DNA of 64,000 nt from JAMOAD01 sp023621955 (GTDB taxonomy: Bacteria; Acidobacteriota; Aminicenantia; JAMOAD01): the NCBI GenBank assembly GCA_035403085.1, contig DAONEM010000002.1, positions 72,584-136,583 of the forward strand. Direction: 5' to 3'. Position 1 is the first letter of the stretch. The number at the start of each line of letters is the position of its first letter. Shown in pieces: positions 8,716 to 16,733 of this stretch. A program made the translations under genes and the position numbers. Under the pieces are notes generated by a model that saw nothing but the letters and a program-made list of their open reading frames with translations, searched no databases and had not been told where the DNA came from.

Positions 8716-9573
8716 CTATCTTCGGGCCAGCCCTTGGGCGAACCTTTTTAGAAGTTCTTCTCCCAGGAGAGGATCCGGGGAGAGGACGCCGAGGACACTC
8801 TTGTCCAGGACCTTCAAGAGAACGGTTCCGTTGAAGGGATCCTCGAGGCGGACGGTTTCCCCCCTCGCAGGGGAGAGATCCTTCACCTGGGGGGCGATTC
8901 GGTTCCACTCTTTCAGAACCAAGGCGGCCTCTTCGGGAGTCCCTTTCTCGGAGAGGAAGAGACGGTACGTTTTCCCTTCCAGGGAGTATTCGGCGGAGAA
9001 GAAGCGGGAGAGAAAGGGGTGGCCCAGGAAGTTTTCGAGAACGTAGGTCTCCGATCGAGAGCGCTTATCCTCTTGGGGGAAGGCGTTAAGAAGGGAGGGG
9101 AGAGAGGAGGGAGCGGGGAGCCTTTCGGCAACCCTTCGGGCGATCCTCTCCAGGAAGAGAACCGGCCGCTCGTCGACGCGGCCCATGAGGGAGAGCTTGA
9201 CGTAAAAGGGGCCCTTGGTGAAGTTGAAGATCTTCTCCTCGCCGTAACCTTCGGCTCCGACGGGGAAGTACTCTCCCTCCCTCGGCCTCTCTTGGCTGTA
9301 CATGCCGAAGGCGTTCTCCGGCGAACCCTGGTCGTAGAGCTCCAGAGTCACCTCCGCGTTGGAGGGGTACTTGTAGTGGACCAGAGTCAGCTCCTTGAAG
9401 CCGTAGGCAAGGAAGAGGTCCGAGGCGCCGTCGATATATTCGTAGAGGTTTTCCGGGGCGTAAGAGGCGGGCTTGTCCCGTTCAGCTCCCGGGAGGTCGG
9501 GAAGGAGGGAGAGGTTCTGGCCTGCCAACAAGATCGGGCAAAGAAGGAAGAGAAACCGGAAGAGTCGCATCAT
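8716..9573 (-). CDS. DUF6599 family exported protein
   Basis: 285 aa with an N-terminal signal peptide (MMRLFRFLFLLCPILLAG). The conserved ENLYEYIDGASDLFLAYGF segment near 42-60 and the later YDQGSPENAFGMYSQER are features of DUF6599, a family frequent in Acidobacteria and Aminicenantes. Function is unknown; there are no catalytic motifs. The ATG at 9573 is preceded by a near-perfect SD (AAGGAGGTGA) 7 nt upstream. It follows the Tat-dependent aldo/keto reductase by 12 nt, so both products go outside the cytoplasm from one message. Confidence 0.8.
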   Translation of the reverse strand: MMRLFRFLFLLCPILLAGQNLSLLPDLPGAERDKPASYAPENLYEYIDGASDLFLAYGFKELTLVHYKYPSNAEVTLELYDQGSPENAFGMYSQERPREGEYFPVGAEGYGEEKIFNFTKGPFYVKLSLMGRVDERPVLFLERIARRVAERLPAPSSLPSLLNAFPQEDKRSRSETYVLENFLGHPFLSRFFSAEYSLEGKTYRLFLSEKGTPEEAALVLKEWNRIAPQVKDLSPARGETVRLEDPFNGTVLLKVLDKSVLGVLSPDPLLGEELLKRFAQGLARR

Positions 9574-9585
9574 CTCCTCACCTCC

Positions 9586-10803
9586 TTAGGCGAGCATCCC
9601 TTCCGGTACGCTCTTCAGGGGGAGAAGCTCTTGGACCCTGCCACGGATATCGAATCCCTTGGCGCAACGGACCGAGCACTCCCCACAGCCTTGGCAGGGG
9701 TTGTCGGCGACCTTCGAGGCGATGACCATCTCCTGGGCCAGGGCCAGGTTCCTGTAGCCGTAGGCGTACATGTAACCCCTCATCAGTTCGGGGATGGGAA
9801 GGTTATGGGGGCATTGGGGGAGGCACACTTCGCACTGCTGGCAGAAGAGGCCCGCCGCTTCGGGGGGAGGGGTGAGGGCCTTTCTTTCGTCCATGGTCAT
9901 GGCAGGGTTCTTCATGACCTCCAGGTTCATCCTTAGCTGCTCGAAGGTGGTGATGCCGGGGATGGCGGTCGTGACGTTCTTGTCCGCCAGAACCCATTTC
10001 AAGGCCGCCCTCATGTCGATAGGCTTGCTCTTCTCCTTGTCCCAGTAGACTCCTGCCTGGGTCTTCATGGCGATGATTCCGACGCCCTTCGCCGCGCATC
10101 TGGCGATGGCAGCCTTGACCTCTTCCCTGTGGTCTTGTCGGAAGTTGTAGGCTGTGAGGACAACGTCGTGAACACCCCCTTCCAGCACGGCGTCCATCAC
10201 GACGGGTTCGTTGCTGTGGGTGGAAACGCCGAGCCAGTGGGCTCTCCCATCTTTTTTGAGCCTCTCCATGGCCTTGAGGAGGGGTTCGTAGAGGGCTGCC
10301 TCTTTGGTGCTGACCCCGTGGAGGTAGAGGATGTCCACGTAATCAAGCCTGAGCCTCTTGAGGCTCAGATCAAAGCGTTGCAGGAACTCGTCGGGGGAGG
10401 CTTCGGGAAGGAAACGGCCGGTCTGCCGGTCCATGGGGCCGCCGGGGACCTTCGTGGCCAGGAAGAAAGAGCCTCTCTTGCGTTCTTTCAGGACCTCGCC
10501 GAGCATCTCTTCGTTCCGTCCCCGCTGGTAGACGTGGGCCGTGTCGAGGAAGGTGATTCCCGCGTCCAAGGCCGCCGCGACAAGGTTCGGGTTGTCGGAG
10601 TTCATGACCCCCATACTCACGGTAGGGAGAGAGATCCCGGTCCTGCCGAGGAGCCGTTGAGGGAGAGTCGCTTTCGGAGTCTCTCCGGTGGCCTTCTCCT
10701 GCGCGCCAAGGGGTGAAAGAAAGCCGAGACCCGCGAGGCCGGCCAACCCGGTCTTGAGGAAATCCCGGCGGGGAAAACCTTCTTGCCTCTCTTTAGGCTT
10801 CAT
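9586..10803 (-). CDS. Tat-exported aldo/keto reductase with C-terminal [4Fe-4S] ferredoxin region
   Basis: 405 aa. A twin-arginine signal (RRDFLKTGLAGLAG, about 12-25) precedes an aldo/keto reductase barrel (about 48-320) with the tetrad residues visible as DTAHVY, ATK and LYLHG. The C-terminal region has two cysteine clusters, CQQCEVCLPQCPH (about 330) and CQGCGECSVRCAKG (about 375), fitting two [4Fe-4S] centres. This is the membrane- or periplasm-facing AKR/ferredoxin family of anaerobes. The substrate is unknown. The ATG at 10803 overlaps the iorB end by 11 nt and has GAAGGAG upstream. Export is inferred from the signal. Confidence 0.88.
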   Translation of the reverse strand: MKPKERQEGFPRRDFLKTGLAGLAGLGFLSPLGAQEKATGETPKATLPQRLLGRTGISLPTVSMGVMNSDNPNLVAAALDAGITFLDTAHVYQRGRNEEMLGEVLKERKRGSFFLATKVPGGPMDRQTGRFLPEASPDEFLQRFDLSLKRLRLDYVDILYLHGVSTKEAALYEPLLKAMERLKKDGRAHWLGVSTHSNEPVVMDAVLEGGVHDVVLTAYNFRQDHREEVKAAIARCAAKGVGIIAMKTQAGVYWDKEKSKPIDMRAALKWVLADKNVTTAIPGITTFEQLRMNLEVMKNPAMTMDERKALTPPPEAAGLFCQQCEVCLPQCPHNLPIPELMRGYMYAYGYRNLALAQEMVIASKVADNPCQGCGECSVRCAKGFDIRGRVQELLPLKSVPEGMLA

Positions 10804-11404
10804 CGTTCTTCTCCTTCGTTGTATTGGGGACGTTCGCTCCGTTTCGCAAGAGCGCCAGGTTTATTTCGAAGAGGGGAGAGGGGAGAAGGTCTTCGAGGGC
10901 CTTCTCGTAGTGTCCGCTCTCGATCATTGGGACGAGGCCCAAGCGGGCGATCTCGCTCAGGAGGGCGATGTTCTGTGTCCGGGGGTCCTTGAGGCCGGGG
11001 TTGAAGACCCGGAGGACCTGGAGAGAACGTCTCTGGGCCTCGTCGACCACGAGGGATTCGTTGGGGAGGAGTCCTCCCAGACGAACGGGAAGGGGCTGCC
11101 ACTGGGCGTCGTAGTAGGCCAACACGCCCCCGTCCTTCAGGTAGGAGTTCATTGCCCGGAAGGCCTCGTGCCGCTCCAGGGCGATCACCATGTCCGCCCC
11201 TCCCTTGGGGACCAGGGGGGAATGGGCTCCCGGGCCGAGGCGAAGGTGGGAGGAGACGGTTCCTCCCCGCTGGGCCAAGCCGTGGGTGTCGACTCCAAGG
11301 ACCTGGATCCCCGCGTAGTCCGCCGCCCTCAGGAGGGTCTCCGAGAGAAGGCCGATTCCTTGACCTCCGACGCCGACGAGGTAGATGTTGAAGGGACTCT
11401 TCAC
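10793..11404 (-). CDS. iorB: Indolepyruvate:ferredoxin oxidoreductase beta subunit
   Basis: 203 aa from a GTG at 11404 that overlaps the iorA stop (GTGA). The gamma-type oxidoreductase domain begins at once with YLVGVGGQGIG, and continues with GVDTHGLAQRGG, both family landmarks. With IorA it oxidatively decarboxylates aryl pyruvates from Trp, Phe and Tyr transamination to aryl-acetyl-CoA, reducing ferredoxin. Longer in-frame readings upstream are antisense-like extensions within iorA and are discarded. The operon partners (NfnAB upstream, iorA) supply the redox context. Confidence 0.95.
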   Translation of the reverse strand: MKSPFNIYLVGVGGQGIGLLSETLLRAADYAGIQVLGVDTHGLAQRGGTVSSHLRLGPGAHSPLVPKGGADMVIALERHEAFRAMNSYLKDGGVLAYYDAQWQPLPVRLGGLLPNESLVVDEAQRRSLQVLRVFNPGLKDPRTQNIALLSEIARLGLVPMIESGHYEKALEDLLPSPLFEINLALLRNGANVPNTTKEKNDEA

Positions 11405-13293
11405 GGCTTCTCCTCTTGCGGGGAGGGCTCGCCCTTCAAGGAGAGGGCCTGGGCCGAACAGACCGAGAGACAGGAGCCATCGCCGATGCAGAGGTCCGGG
11501 TGAACCTCCGCCCGATCTCCGGTCTCCTGGAAGCTCGGACAGCCAAACTCCCGCAGACAGGTGCGGAGGCTTGAGCACTTCTCGGGGTCGACAACGGCGA
11601 AGGCCTTCCGTTTCTTCCCGGCCCTTCTCTGCTCACGGGTAAGCTTCAACATGCAGGGGTGCTTGGCGATGACAACCTTGAACCCCTCTTCCGAGAGGGC
11701 CTCTTGCATGGCCTTGGTGAGCTCGTTCTGGTTGTAGGCGTCCACTTCCCGGAGAGAACGCACTCCCAGCCCTTCCAGGAGACTGCGCAGAGGGATTCTC
11801 TCGGTGGGGCCGGCGAAGTTCCTCCCCGTGCCGGGGTGGTCTTGGTGACCGGTCATGGCGGTTGTTCCGTTCTCCATGATCACCAGGGTGAAGTTGTGCT
11901 TGTTGAAGAGGGCGTTGACGATTCCCGGGAGTCCCGAGTGGAAGAGCGTCGAATCCCCGAGGAAGGCGACGACCCGCCGGCTTTCGTTGAAGAGTGACAA
12001 CCCTGCGGCGGTGCCGCAGGAGTGGCCCATGCAGAGAAGGACCTGACCGACCCTGTAGGGGGGGAGAGAGCCGAGGGTGTGGCAGCCGATGTCGGCCACG
12101 GTGATGTCCTCCTCTCTCAGGGCCCTCTTAATAGCGAAGAAGGCGGAACGGTGACCGCACCCGGGGCAGAGTTGGGGAGGACGGTTGGGGAAGGGGAGAC
12201 GGGCTTCGGAGAAGGGCTCTTCAGGAACCATCTCGGGCCAGAGGCGGTTCAAGATTCCTCCCACCTTCTCGGGGGTGTACTCACCGATCCACTCCTCAGG
12301 ATCCTCTTTCCCCAGAATCTTGACAGAGAGGCCCCTCTTCTGGGCTAAGGCACGGATCTCCTGTTCCAGGAAGTCGTCCAACTCCTCCAGAACCTTGACC
12401 TCCTCGTGGCAGGCGAGGAAGGAGGCCACCTTCTCCTCCTCCAAAGGGTGAACGAGGCCGAGCTTGAGAATGTCCGGCTTCTTGGGGCTTCTCTCCAGGA
12501 CGTCCAGGAGGGAGAGGGTGGGAAGGCCGGCGGTGATCACCCCTTGGGAGGGATTTCCGTTCTGGAAGGTTCTGTTGAGGGTGACGAGCTCCTCCTCTTC
12601 CGTCAGAGAGCGCAGCTTCTCCAGGGCCCGTCGTTTGAGGGGGAAGACCGAGTCGGCCAGGGGGATGTAGGGTCCTCGGGAGGGGCTGAAGAGGGGGGCG
12701 CCCGGACTCCCTTGAGGGGTCCAGGTTGCGAAGTTCACCCGGGACTTGGCGTGACAGACATGGGTCGTGAGGCGGAGGATCACGGGCATCCTCCGCTTTC
12801 TGGAGAGGAGGGCCGCTCTCAGGAAGAAGTCGTAGCTCTCCTGGGGGGAGGCTGGTTCGAGGAGAGGAGTGTAGGCCATCCTGGCGAAGTGACGGTTGTC
12901 TTGCTCGTTCTGGGAGGAGTTGGCTCCCGGGTCGTCCCCGAGAACGATCACGAGGCCTCCGGTCAGTTCCATCAGGGAGAGCTGAACAAAGGTGTCGGCG
13001 GCGACGTTGAGGCCGACGCTCTTGAAGAAGACGACCGAGAGATGTCCGTTCAGGGAGGCTCCGAAGGCTACCTCCAGGGCCACCTTCTCGTTGGTGGAGA
13101 ATTCGAAGCGGAAAGGGCGTCTCTCCTGGGGAAGGGCCTCGATCGCCTCGGCGATCTCCGGAGTGGGGGACCCAGGATAGGAAGAGACGGAGCGAACCCC
13201 CGCCTCCATCATGGCCCTTACCAGGGCCGTGTTCCCCATCACAATTTCCGAGAAGGGGCCGGGAAGAAGCAAGGTATCAGCCAAACTCTTCAT
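11401..13293 (-). CDS. iorA: Indolepyruvate:ferredoxin oxidoreductase alpha subunit
   Basis: 630 aa. It contains the pyruvate-ferredoxin oxidoreductase pyrimidine domain (about 10-190), the TPP-binding part with CPGCGHRSAFF (near 390) and GDSTLFHSGLPG, and a C-terminal ferredoxin-like tail. In that tail the two Cys sets read C-x5-C-x5-CP and C-x2-D-x2-C-x3-C. The second cysteine of each normal CxxCxxC motif is replaced (Leu and Asp). The ATG at 13293 lies about 5 nt from the predicted +1 of a promoter at 13305-13333 and has no SD. It sits 122 nt downstream of the fused nfnAB gene. Reaction assigned from the family. Confidence 0.95.
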   Translation of the reverse strand: MKSLADTLLLPGPFSEIVMGNTALVRAMMEAGVRSVSSYPGSPTPEIAEAIEALPQERRPFRFEFSTNEKVALEVAFGASLNGHLSVVFFKSVGLNVAADTFVQLSLMELTGGLVIVLGDDPGANSSQNEQDNRHFARMAYTPLLEPASPQESYDFFLRAALLSRKRRMPVILRLTTHVCHAKSRVNFATWTPQGSPGAPLFSPSRGPYIPLADSVFPLKRRALEKLRSLTEEEELVTLNRTFQNGNPSQGVITAGLPTLSLLDVLERSPKKPDILKLGLVHPLEEEKVASFLACHEEVKVLEELDDFLEQEIRALAQKRGLSVKILGKEDPEEWIGEYTPEKVGGILNRLWPEMVPEEPFSEARLPFPNRPPQLCPGCGHRSAFFAIKRALREEDITVADIGCHTLGSLPPYRVGQVLLCMGHSCGTAAGLSLFNESRRVVAFLGDSTLFHSGLPGIVNALFNKHNFTLVIMENGTTAMTGHQDHPGTGRNFAGPTERIPLRSLLEGLGVRSLREVDAYNQNELTKAMQEALSEEGFKVVIAKHPCMLKLTREQRRAGKKRKAFAVVDPEKCSSLRTCLREFGCPSFQETGDRAEVHPDLCIGDGSCLSVCSAQALSLKGEPSPQEEKP

Positions 13294-13304
13294 GGTTAAT
13301 ACAA

Positions 13305-13333
13305 AATCTACGCCAAGAGAACGCCTTTGTCCA
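13305..13333 (-). promoter_or_regulatory. Promoter of iorA, near-leaderless
   Basis: Minus strand: -35 TGGACA (13333-13328), 17-nt spacer, -10 TAGATT (13310-13305). The predicted +1 is about 13298, leaving a leader of about 5 nt before the iorA ATG and no Shine-Dalgarno. Confidence 0.6.
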
Positions 13334-13415
13334 GCCTTTGAGAGAAGAGAAGCCCGCTTCCGGGAGTCCTGGCTCCCCTTCACAACAAAGACGCCGAAGG
13401 GGAGAGGAGGGAGGA

Positions 13416-15749
13416 CTAGCGCGAGCGGGAGAGGAGTTCGTTGATCGCCTTGGCGGCGACCCTCCCCTGGCCTATGGCCAGAGTGACCGTGGCCGAACCG
13501 AGAACGATGTCGCCTCCCGCGTAGACACGCTCCAGGGATGTCCGGCACTCATCGTTGACGAGGATCCTTCCCCACTTGTCGGTCTCCAGATGCGGAGTCG
13601 TCTGCTTGATCAAGGGGTTGGACTCGTTGCCGATGGCGACGATGACCGAGTCCACCTCGACGATCTCTTCGCTTCCGGGGATGGCCACAGGGCTTCTTCG
13701 TCCCGAAGAGTCCGGCTCTCCCAGGGTGTAGTGGAGGATCTCCATTCCTCGGACGCAGCCGTTCCGGTCGCCGAGAATCTTCTTGGGGTTGGCCAGGAGA
13801 CAAAAACGGATCCCCTCCTCCTTGGCGTGGGCGATCTCTTCGAGCCTGGCGGGCATCTCCTTCTCCGTTCTTCGGTAAAAGATGGAGACGCTCTCGGCCC
13901 CCAGCCTCAAGGCCATACGGGCCGAATCCATGGCAACGTTCCCCCCCCCTAAGACGGCGACCCTTCGAGAAGGGTAGAGGGGCGTTTCCGCATTCTCTCT
14001 GTCCGCGGCTTTCATCAGGTTCGCCCGGGTGAGGTACTCGTTGGCTGCGAAGACTCCGACCAGGTTCTCCCCTTCGATGTTCATGAACTTGGGGAGGCCG
14101 GCTCCGGTTCCGACGAAGGCGGCGTCGAAGCCGTCTTTCTCCAGGAGATCCTGTAGTTTCCTGGTTCGGCCGACCAGGTAGTTTCTCTTCAATTCGACTC
14201 CCATGGCGAGGAGGAGATCGACCTCATCTTGAACGATGCTCTTGGGGAGACGGAATTCGGGGATCCCGTAGACTAAGACTCCGCCGGCTTTCTGAAAAGC
14301 CTCGAAGATAGTGACGCTGTGCCCCTCCTTCCTGAGGTCTGCGGCGACGGTGAGGCCCGCGGGGCCGCTTCCGATGACGGCGACTCTCTTCCCCGTGGAG
14401 GCCTTGACCGGGGGGATTGCCCGCTCTTTGTGCTCTCTCTCCCAGTCGGCGACGAACCGTTCGATTCTGCCGATGGCGACGGATTTGTCGGGGTCTTTCA
14501 AAGCCTTTCCCACGGTACAAAGCTTCTGGCATTGACTCTCCTGAGGACAGACCCGACCGCAGACCGCGGGGAGGAGGTTGCTTTGCCGGATGATGGCCAG
14601 GGCTTCCCGATAGCGCCCCTGAGCGGCCTCTTTTATGAAGCTGGGGATGTCGATCCGCACGGGACAGCCTTCGACGCAGGGAGCGTTTCGGCATTGAAGA
14701 CAACGGAGAGCCTCGAGTCGGACCTGCTCTTCGAAGTAGCCCAAGGCCACCTCGTGCATGTTGAGGCGGTTATGGGGGTCCTGTACAGGCATCTCCTGAG
14801 GGGGGATGGAGAGGCGCGCGGAGTTGTCGGGGCTCGTTCCCAGCCGTTGAAGGAGCCGGGCCGCTTCCTGCCAGAGGCCCTGGTCCTTGGCACGGGCTTG
14901 GGCCTTCTCGAAGGCGGCGATCTTCGCGTCCAAAAGGCAAGAGTGGTCGGACTCTTCACTCTCCCGGTAGGTTCCCATCCTCAGGATCATGTTGTCGAAA
15001 TCGACCAGGTGGCCGTCGAACTCGGGACCGTCGACACAGACGAACTTCGTTTTTCCTCCCACGCTTACCCGGCATCCCCCGCACATTCCCGTTCCGTCGA
15101 TCATGATCGTGTTCAGGGAGACCGTGGTGGGGATGGCGAAAGGTTTCGTAACCGCCGCGCACCCTTTCATCATCTCGGCGGGACCGATCGCGAAGACCTT
15201 GTCGGGCTTAGGATCCCGGGAGCATAACTCCCTCAAGGGCTCCGTCACAAACCCCCTTCGCCCTTTGGACCCGTCGTCTGTGCAGAGGATGAACTCATCC
15301 GCCAAGGCCCGGATCCTCTCCTCCATGATGAGAAGGTTCTCACTCTTGGCTCCGGCGATGAAGATCAGGCGGTTGCCCGCCCTCTTCATGGCTTCGGCGA
15401 TAGGGAAGAGAGGGGCCGTCCCGATGCCGCCGCCGACGCAGACAACGGTTCCCAAACGCTCGATCTTGGTGGGGGAACCGAGGGGGCCGAGAAGGTTCTC
15501 CACGGTCTCTCCCTCCCTCATGGAGGTGAGCCCCTTGGTCGTCTTCCCGATGGCTTGGACTACCAGGGTGATGGTTCCCGCGTCGGCGTCGGCGTCGGCG
15601 ATGGTCAGGGGAATCCTTTCGCCGAACTCTGTGTTGGTCTGAACGACGACAAACTGTCCGGGCTTGCGCTCTGCGGCGATCAAAGGGGCCTCGATTACCA
15701 GCAGAAAAACCTTGGAAGAAAGCTCGATCCGCTTAACGATTCTGTTCAA
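13416..15749 (-). CDS. Fused NfnA-NfnB: NADH-dependent ferredoxin:NADP+ oxidoreductase (SudBA/GltA type)
   Basis: 777 aa, both Nfn subunits in one chain. Residues 1 to about 270 are the small subunit: FAD and NAD(P) domains with GGGIGTAPLFPIAEA (about 110) and the [2Fe-2S] segment DGTGMCGGC followed by another Cys. Residues about 320-777 are the large subunit: CLQCRNAPCVEGCP and CGRVCPQESQCQKLC for [4Fe-4S] clusters, GSGPAG and GGGNVAMD dinucleotide folds. Nfn couples ferredoxin, NADH and NADP+ by flavin-based electron bifurcation; its ferredoxin partner is produced by IorAB next door. The TTG start at 15749 has AGGGTGA 7 nt upstream and begins exactly where the family begins. A close alternative is a sulfide dehydrogenase or a glutamate-synthase-like role. 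Confidence 0.9.
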   Translation of the reverse strand: MNRIVKRIELSSKVFLLVIEAPLIAAERKPGQFVVVQTNTEFGERIPLTIADADADAGTITLVVQAIGKTTKGLTSMREGETVENLLGPLGSPTKIERLGTVVCVGGGIGTAPLFPIAEAMKRAGNRLIFIAGAKSENLLIMEERIRALADEFILCTDDGSKGRRGFVTEPLRELCSRDPKPDKVFAIGPAEMMKGCAAVTKPFAIPTTVSLNTIMIDGTGMCGGCRVSVGGKTKFVCVDGPEFDGHLVDFDNMILRMGTYRESEESDHSCLLDAKIAAFEKAQARAKDQGLWQEAARLLQRLGTSPDNSARLSIPPQEMPVQDPHNRLNMHEVALGYFEEQVRLEALRCLQCRNAPCVEGCPVRIDIPSFIKEAAQGRYREALAIIRQSNLLPAVCGRVCPQESQCQKLCTVGKALKDPDKSVAIGRIERFVADWEREHKERAIPPVKASTGKRVAVIGSGPAGLTVAADLRKEGHSVTIFEAFQKAGGVLVYGIPEFRLPKSIVQDEVDLLLAMGVELKRNYLVGRTRKLQDLLEKDGFDAAFVGTGAGLPKFMNIEGENLVGVFAANEYLTRANLMKAADRENAETPLYPSRRVAVLGGGNVAMDSARMALRLGAESVSIFYRRTEKEMPARLEEIAHAKEEGIRFCLLANPKKILGDRNGCVRGMEILHYTLGEPDSSGRRSPVAIPGSEEIVEVDSVIVAIGNESNPLIKQTTPHLETDKWGRILVNDECRTSLERVYAGGDIVLGSATVTLAIGQGRVAAKAINELLSRSR

Positions 15750-15765
15750 TTCTTATCACCCTGTG

Positions 15766-15809
15766 TTGACAAAGTTCATAATAGTTTCATAATAACTACA
15801 CTTTGTCAA
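15766..15809. promoter_or_regulatory. Bidirectional promoter region with 10-bp inverted repeat covering both -35 boxes
   Basis: TTGACAAAGT (15766-15775) and its exact complement ACTTTGTCAA (15800-15809) flank a 24-nt AT-rich centre. Each arm contains a consensus -35 TTGACA, one facing each way. Plus strand: TTGACA, 16 nt, CATAAT (15788-15793), +1 about 15800, toward the sirtuin. Minus strand: TTGACA with TATTAT at 20 nt or AACTAT at 17 nt, toward nfnAB. The symmetry suggests a dimeric regulator that could act on both operons; this is inference. Confidence 0.55.
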
Positions 15810-15920
15810 ACAAAAAGGGTTTTCATTCCCTTTTCCCCTCCCGGATTCTCTCGTCCCAGAGAAGTCCGGGCTCCTGTTTAAAAGGGGTACCCTCTTCCCC
15901 CTTTGGGTGTAGGATAGAGG

Positions 15921-16646
15921 ATGATGGAAACCTGTCGGCTTTTGAAAGAGAGCCTCTGCGAGGCTCGGTTCGTTGTCGCCCTTTCCGGGGCGGGTCTCTC
16001 CACGGCGGCGGGGATTCCCGATTTCCGGGGGAAGGAGGGGGTCTACGCCAAGGGGCTCTACGATCCCTACAAGACCTTCGATATCGGCTACTTCCGTCAA
16101 GACCCTTCCCATTTCTTCCGCTTCGCCAAGGAGTTCTTCTCCGTTTACGACAAGATTCGGCCTACCAGAGGGCACCTCTTCCTCAGCGCCCTGGAGAGGG
16201 AGGGGAAGCTGAAGGCGGTGATCACCCAGAACATCGACGGGCTCCACCAACTGGCGGGTTCCCAAAAGGTGACGGAGATTCACGGCAGCTTCTTCAAGGG
16301 CCACTGCCTCGCTTGCGGCAGGGAGTATCCCTTCCAGTGGATGAGGGAGACCCTGAGGGAGAGAGAGGAGCTCCGGTGTGAATGCGGGGGGGTGGTCAAG
16401 CCGGACATCGTCTTCTTCGGGGAGGCTGTGGAGGGTCTCTCGGAGGCTGAGGATTTGGCCCGACGCGCCGATCTCTTCCTTGTCATGGGCTCGTCCCTCA
16501 CGGTTCAGCCGGCGGGGTTCCTTCCTCGGCTCTGCTCCGGGAAGGTGGTGATCCTCAACCAGGGGGACGTGAACTTCCCGCAAGAGAGAACCTTCCTCCG
16601 CTTCGATCAGCCTATAGACCGGGTCGTGGAGAGTCTTGGGTATTGA
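15921..16646 (+). CDS. Sir2-family NAD-dependent protein deacylase
   Basis: 241 aa. Landmarks are GAGLSTAAGIPDFRG (about 23-37), QNIDGLH (103-109), the catalytic His in HGS (121), and four zinc Cys (129, 132, 153, 155). The VKPDIVFFGE stretch follows. It removes acyl groups from lysines using NAD+, acting in the cytoplasm. Two in-frame ATGs (15921, 15924) are possible. It is transcribed away from nfnAB across a shared palindromic promoter region, which would link an NAD-consuming regulator to an NAD(P)H-converting enzyme. Confidence 0.93.
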   Translation: MMETCRLLKESLCEARFVVALSGAGLSTAAGIPDFRGKEGVYAKGLYDPYKTFDIGYFRQDPSHFFRFAKEFFSVYDKIRPTRGHLFLSALEREGKLKAVITQNIDGLHQLAGSQKVTEIHGSFFKGHCLACGREYPFQWMRETLREREELRCECGGVVKPDIVFFGEAVEGLSEAEDLARRADLFLVMGSSLTVQPAGFLPRLCSGKVVILNQGDVNFPQERTFLRFDQPIDRVVESLGY

Positions 16647-16653
16647 CCAACCC

Positions 16654-16682
16654 TTGACCCCTCACCCGGGGAAACCTATAAT
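16654..16682 (+). promoter_or_regulatory. Near-consensus sigma70-type promoter of C69 peptidase gene
   Basis: -35 TTGACC (16654-16659), 17-nt spacer, -10 TATAAT (16677-16682). +1 about 16689, giving a 45-nt leader with a GAGGTG SD before the ATG at 16734. Confidence 0.75.
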
Positions 16683-16733
16683 AGAATCTGACCGGCCCGA
16701 TTCCCCTCAGGGGCCCGGTGAGTGAGGTGGGGC

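Noticed and set aside
15910..15924. Leaderless promoter directly before the sirtuin (TAGGAT as -10)
   Set aside because: No -35 or extended -10 supports it, and the two candidate ATGs do not fit the spacing well. The promoter in the 15766-15809 palindrome is preferred.
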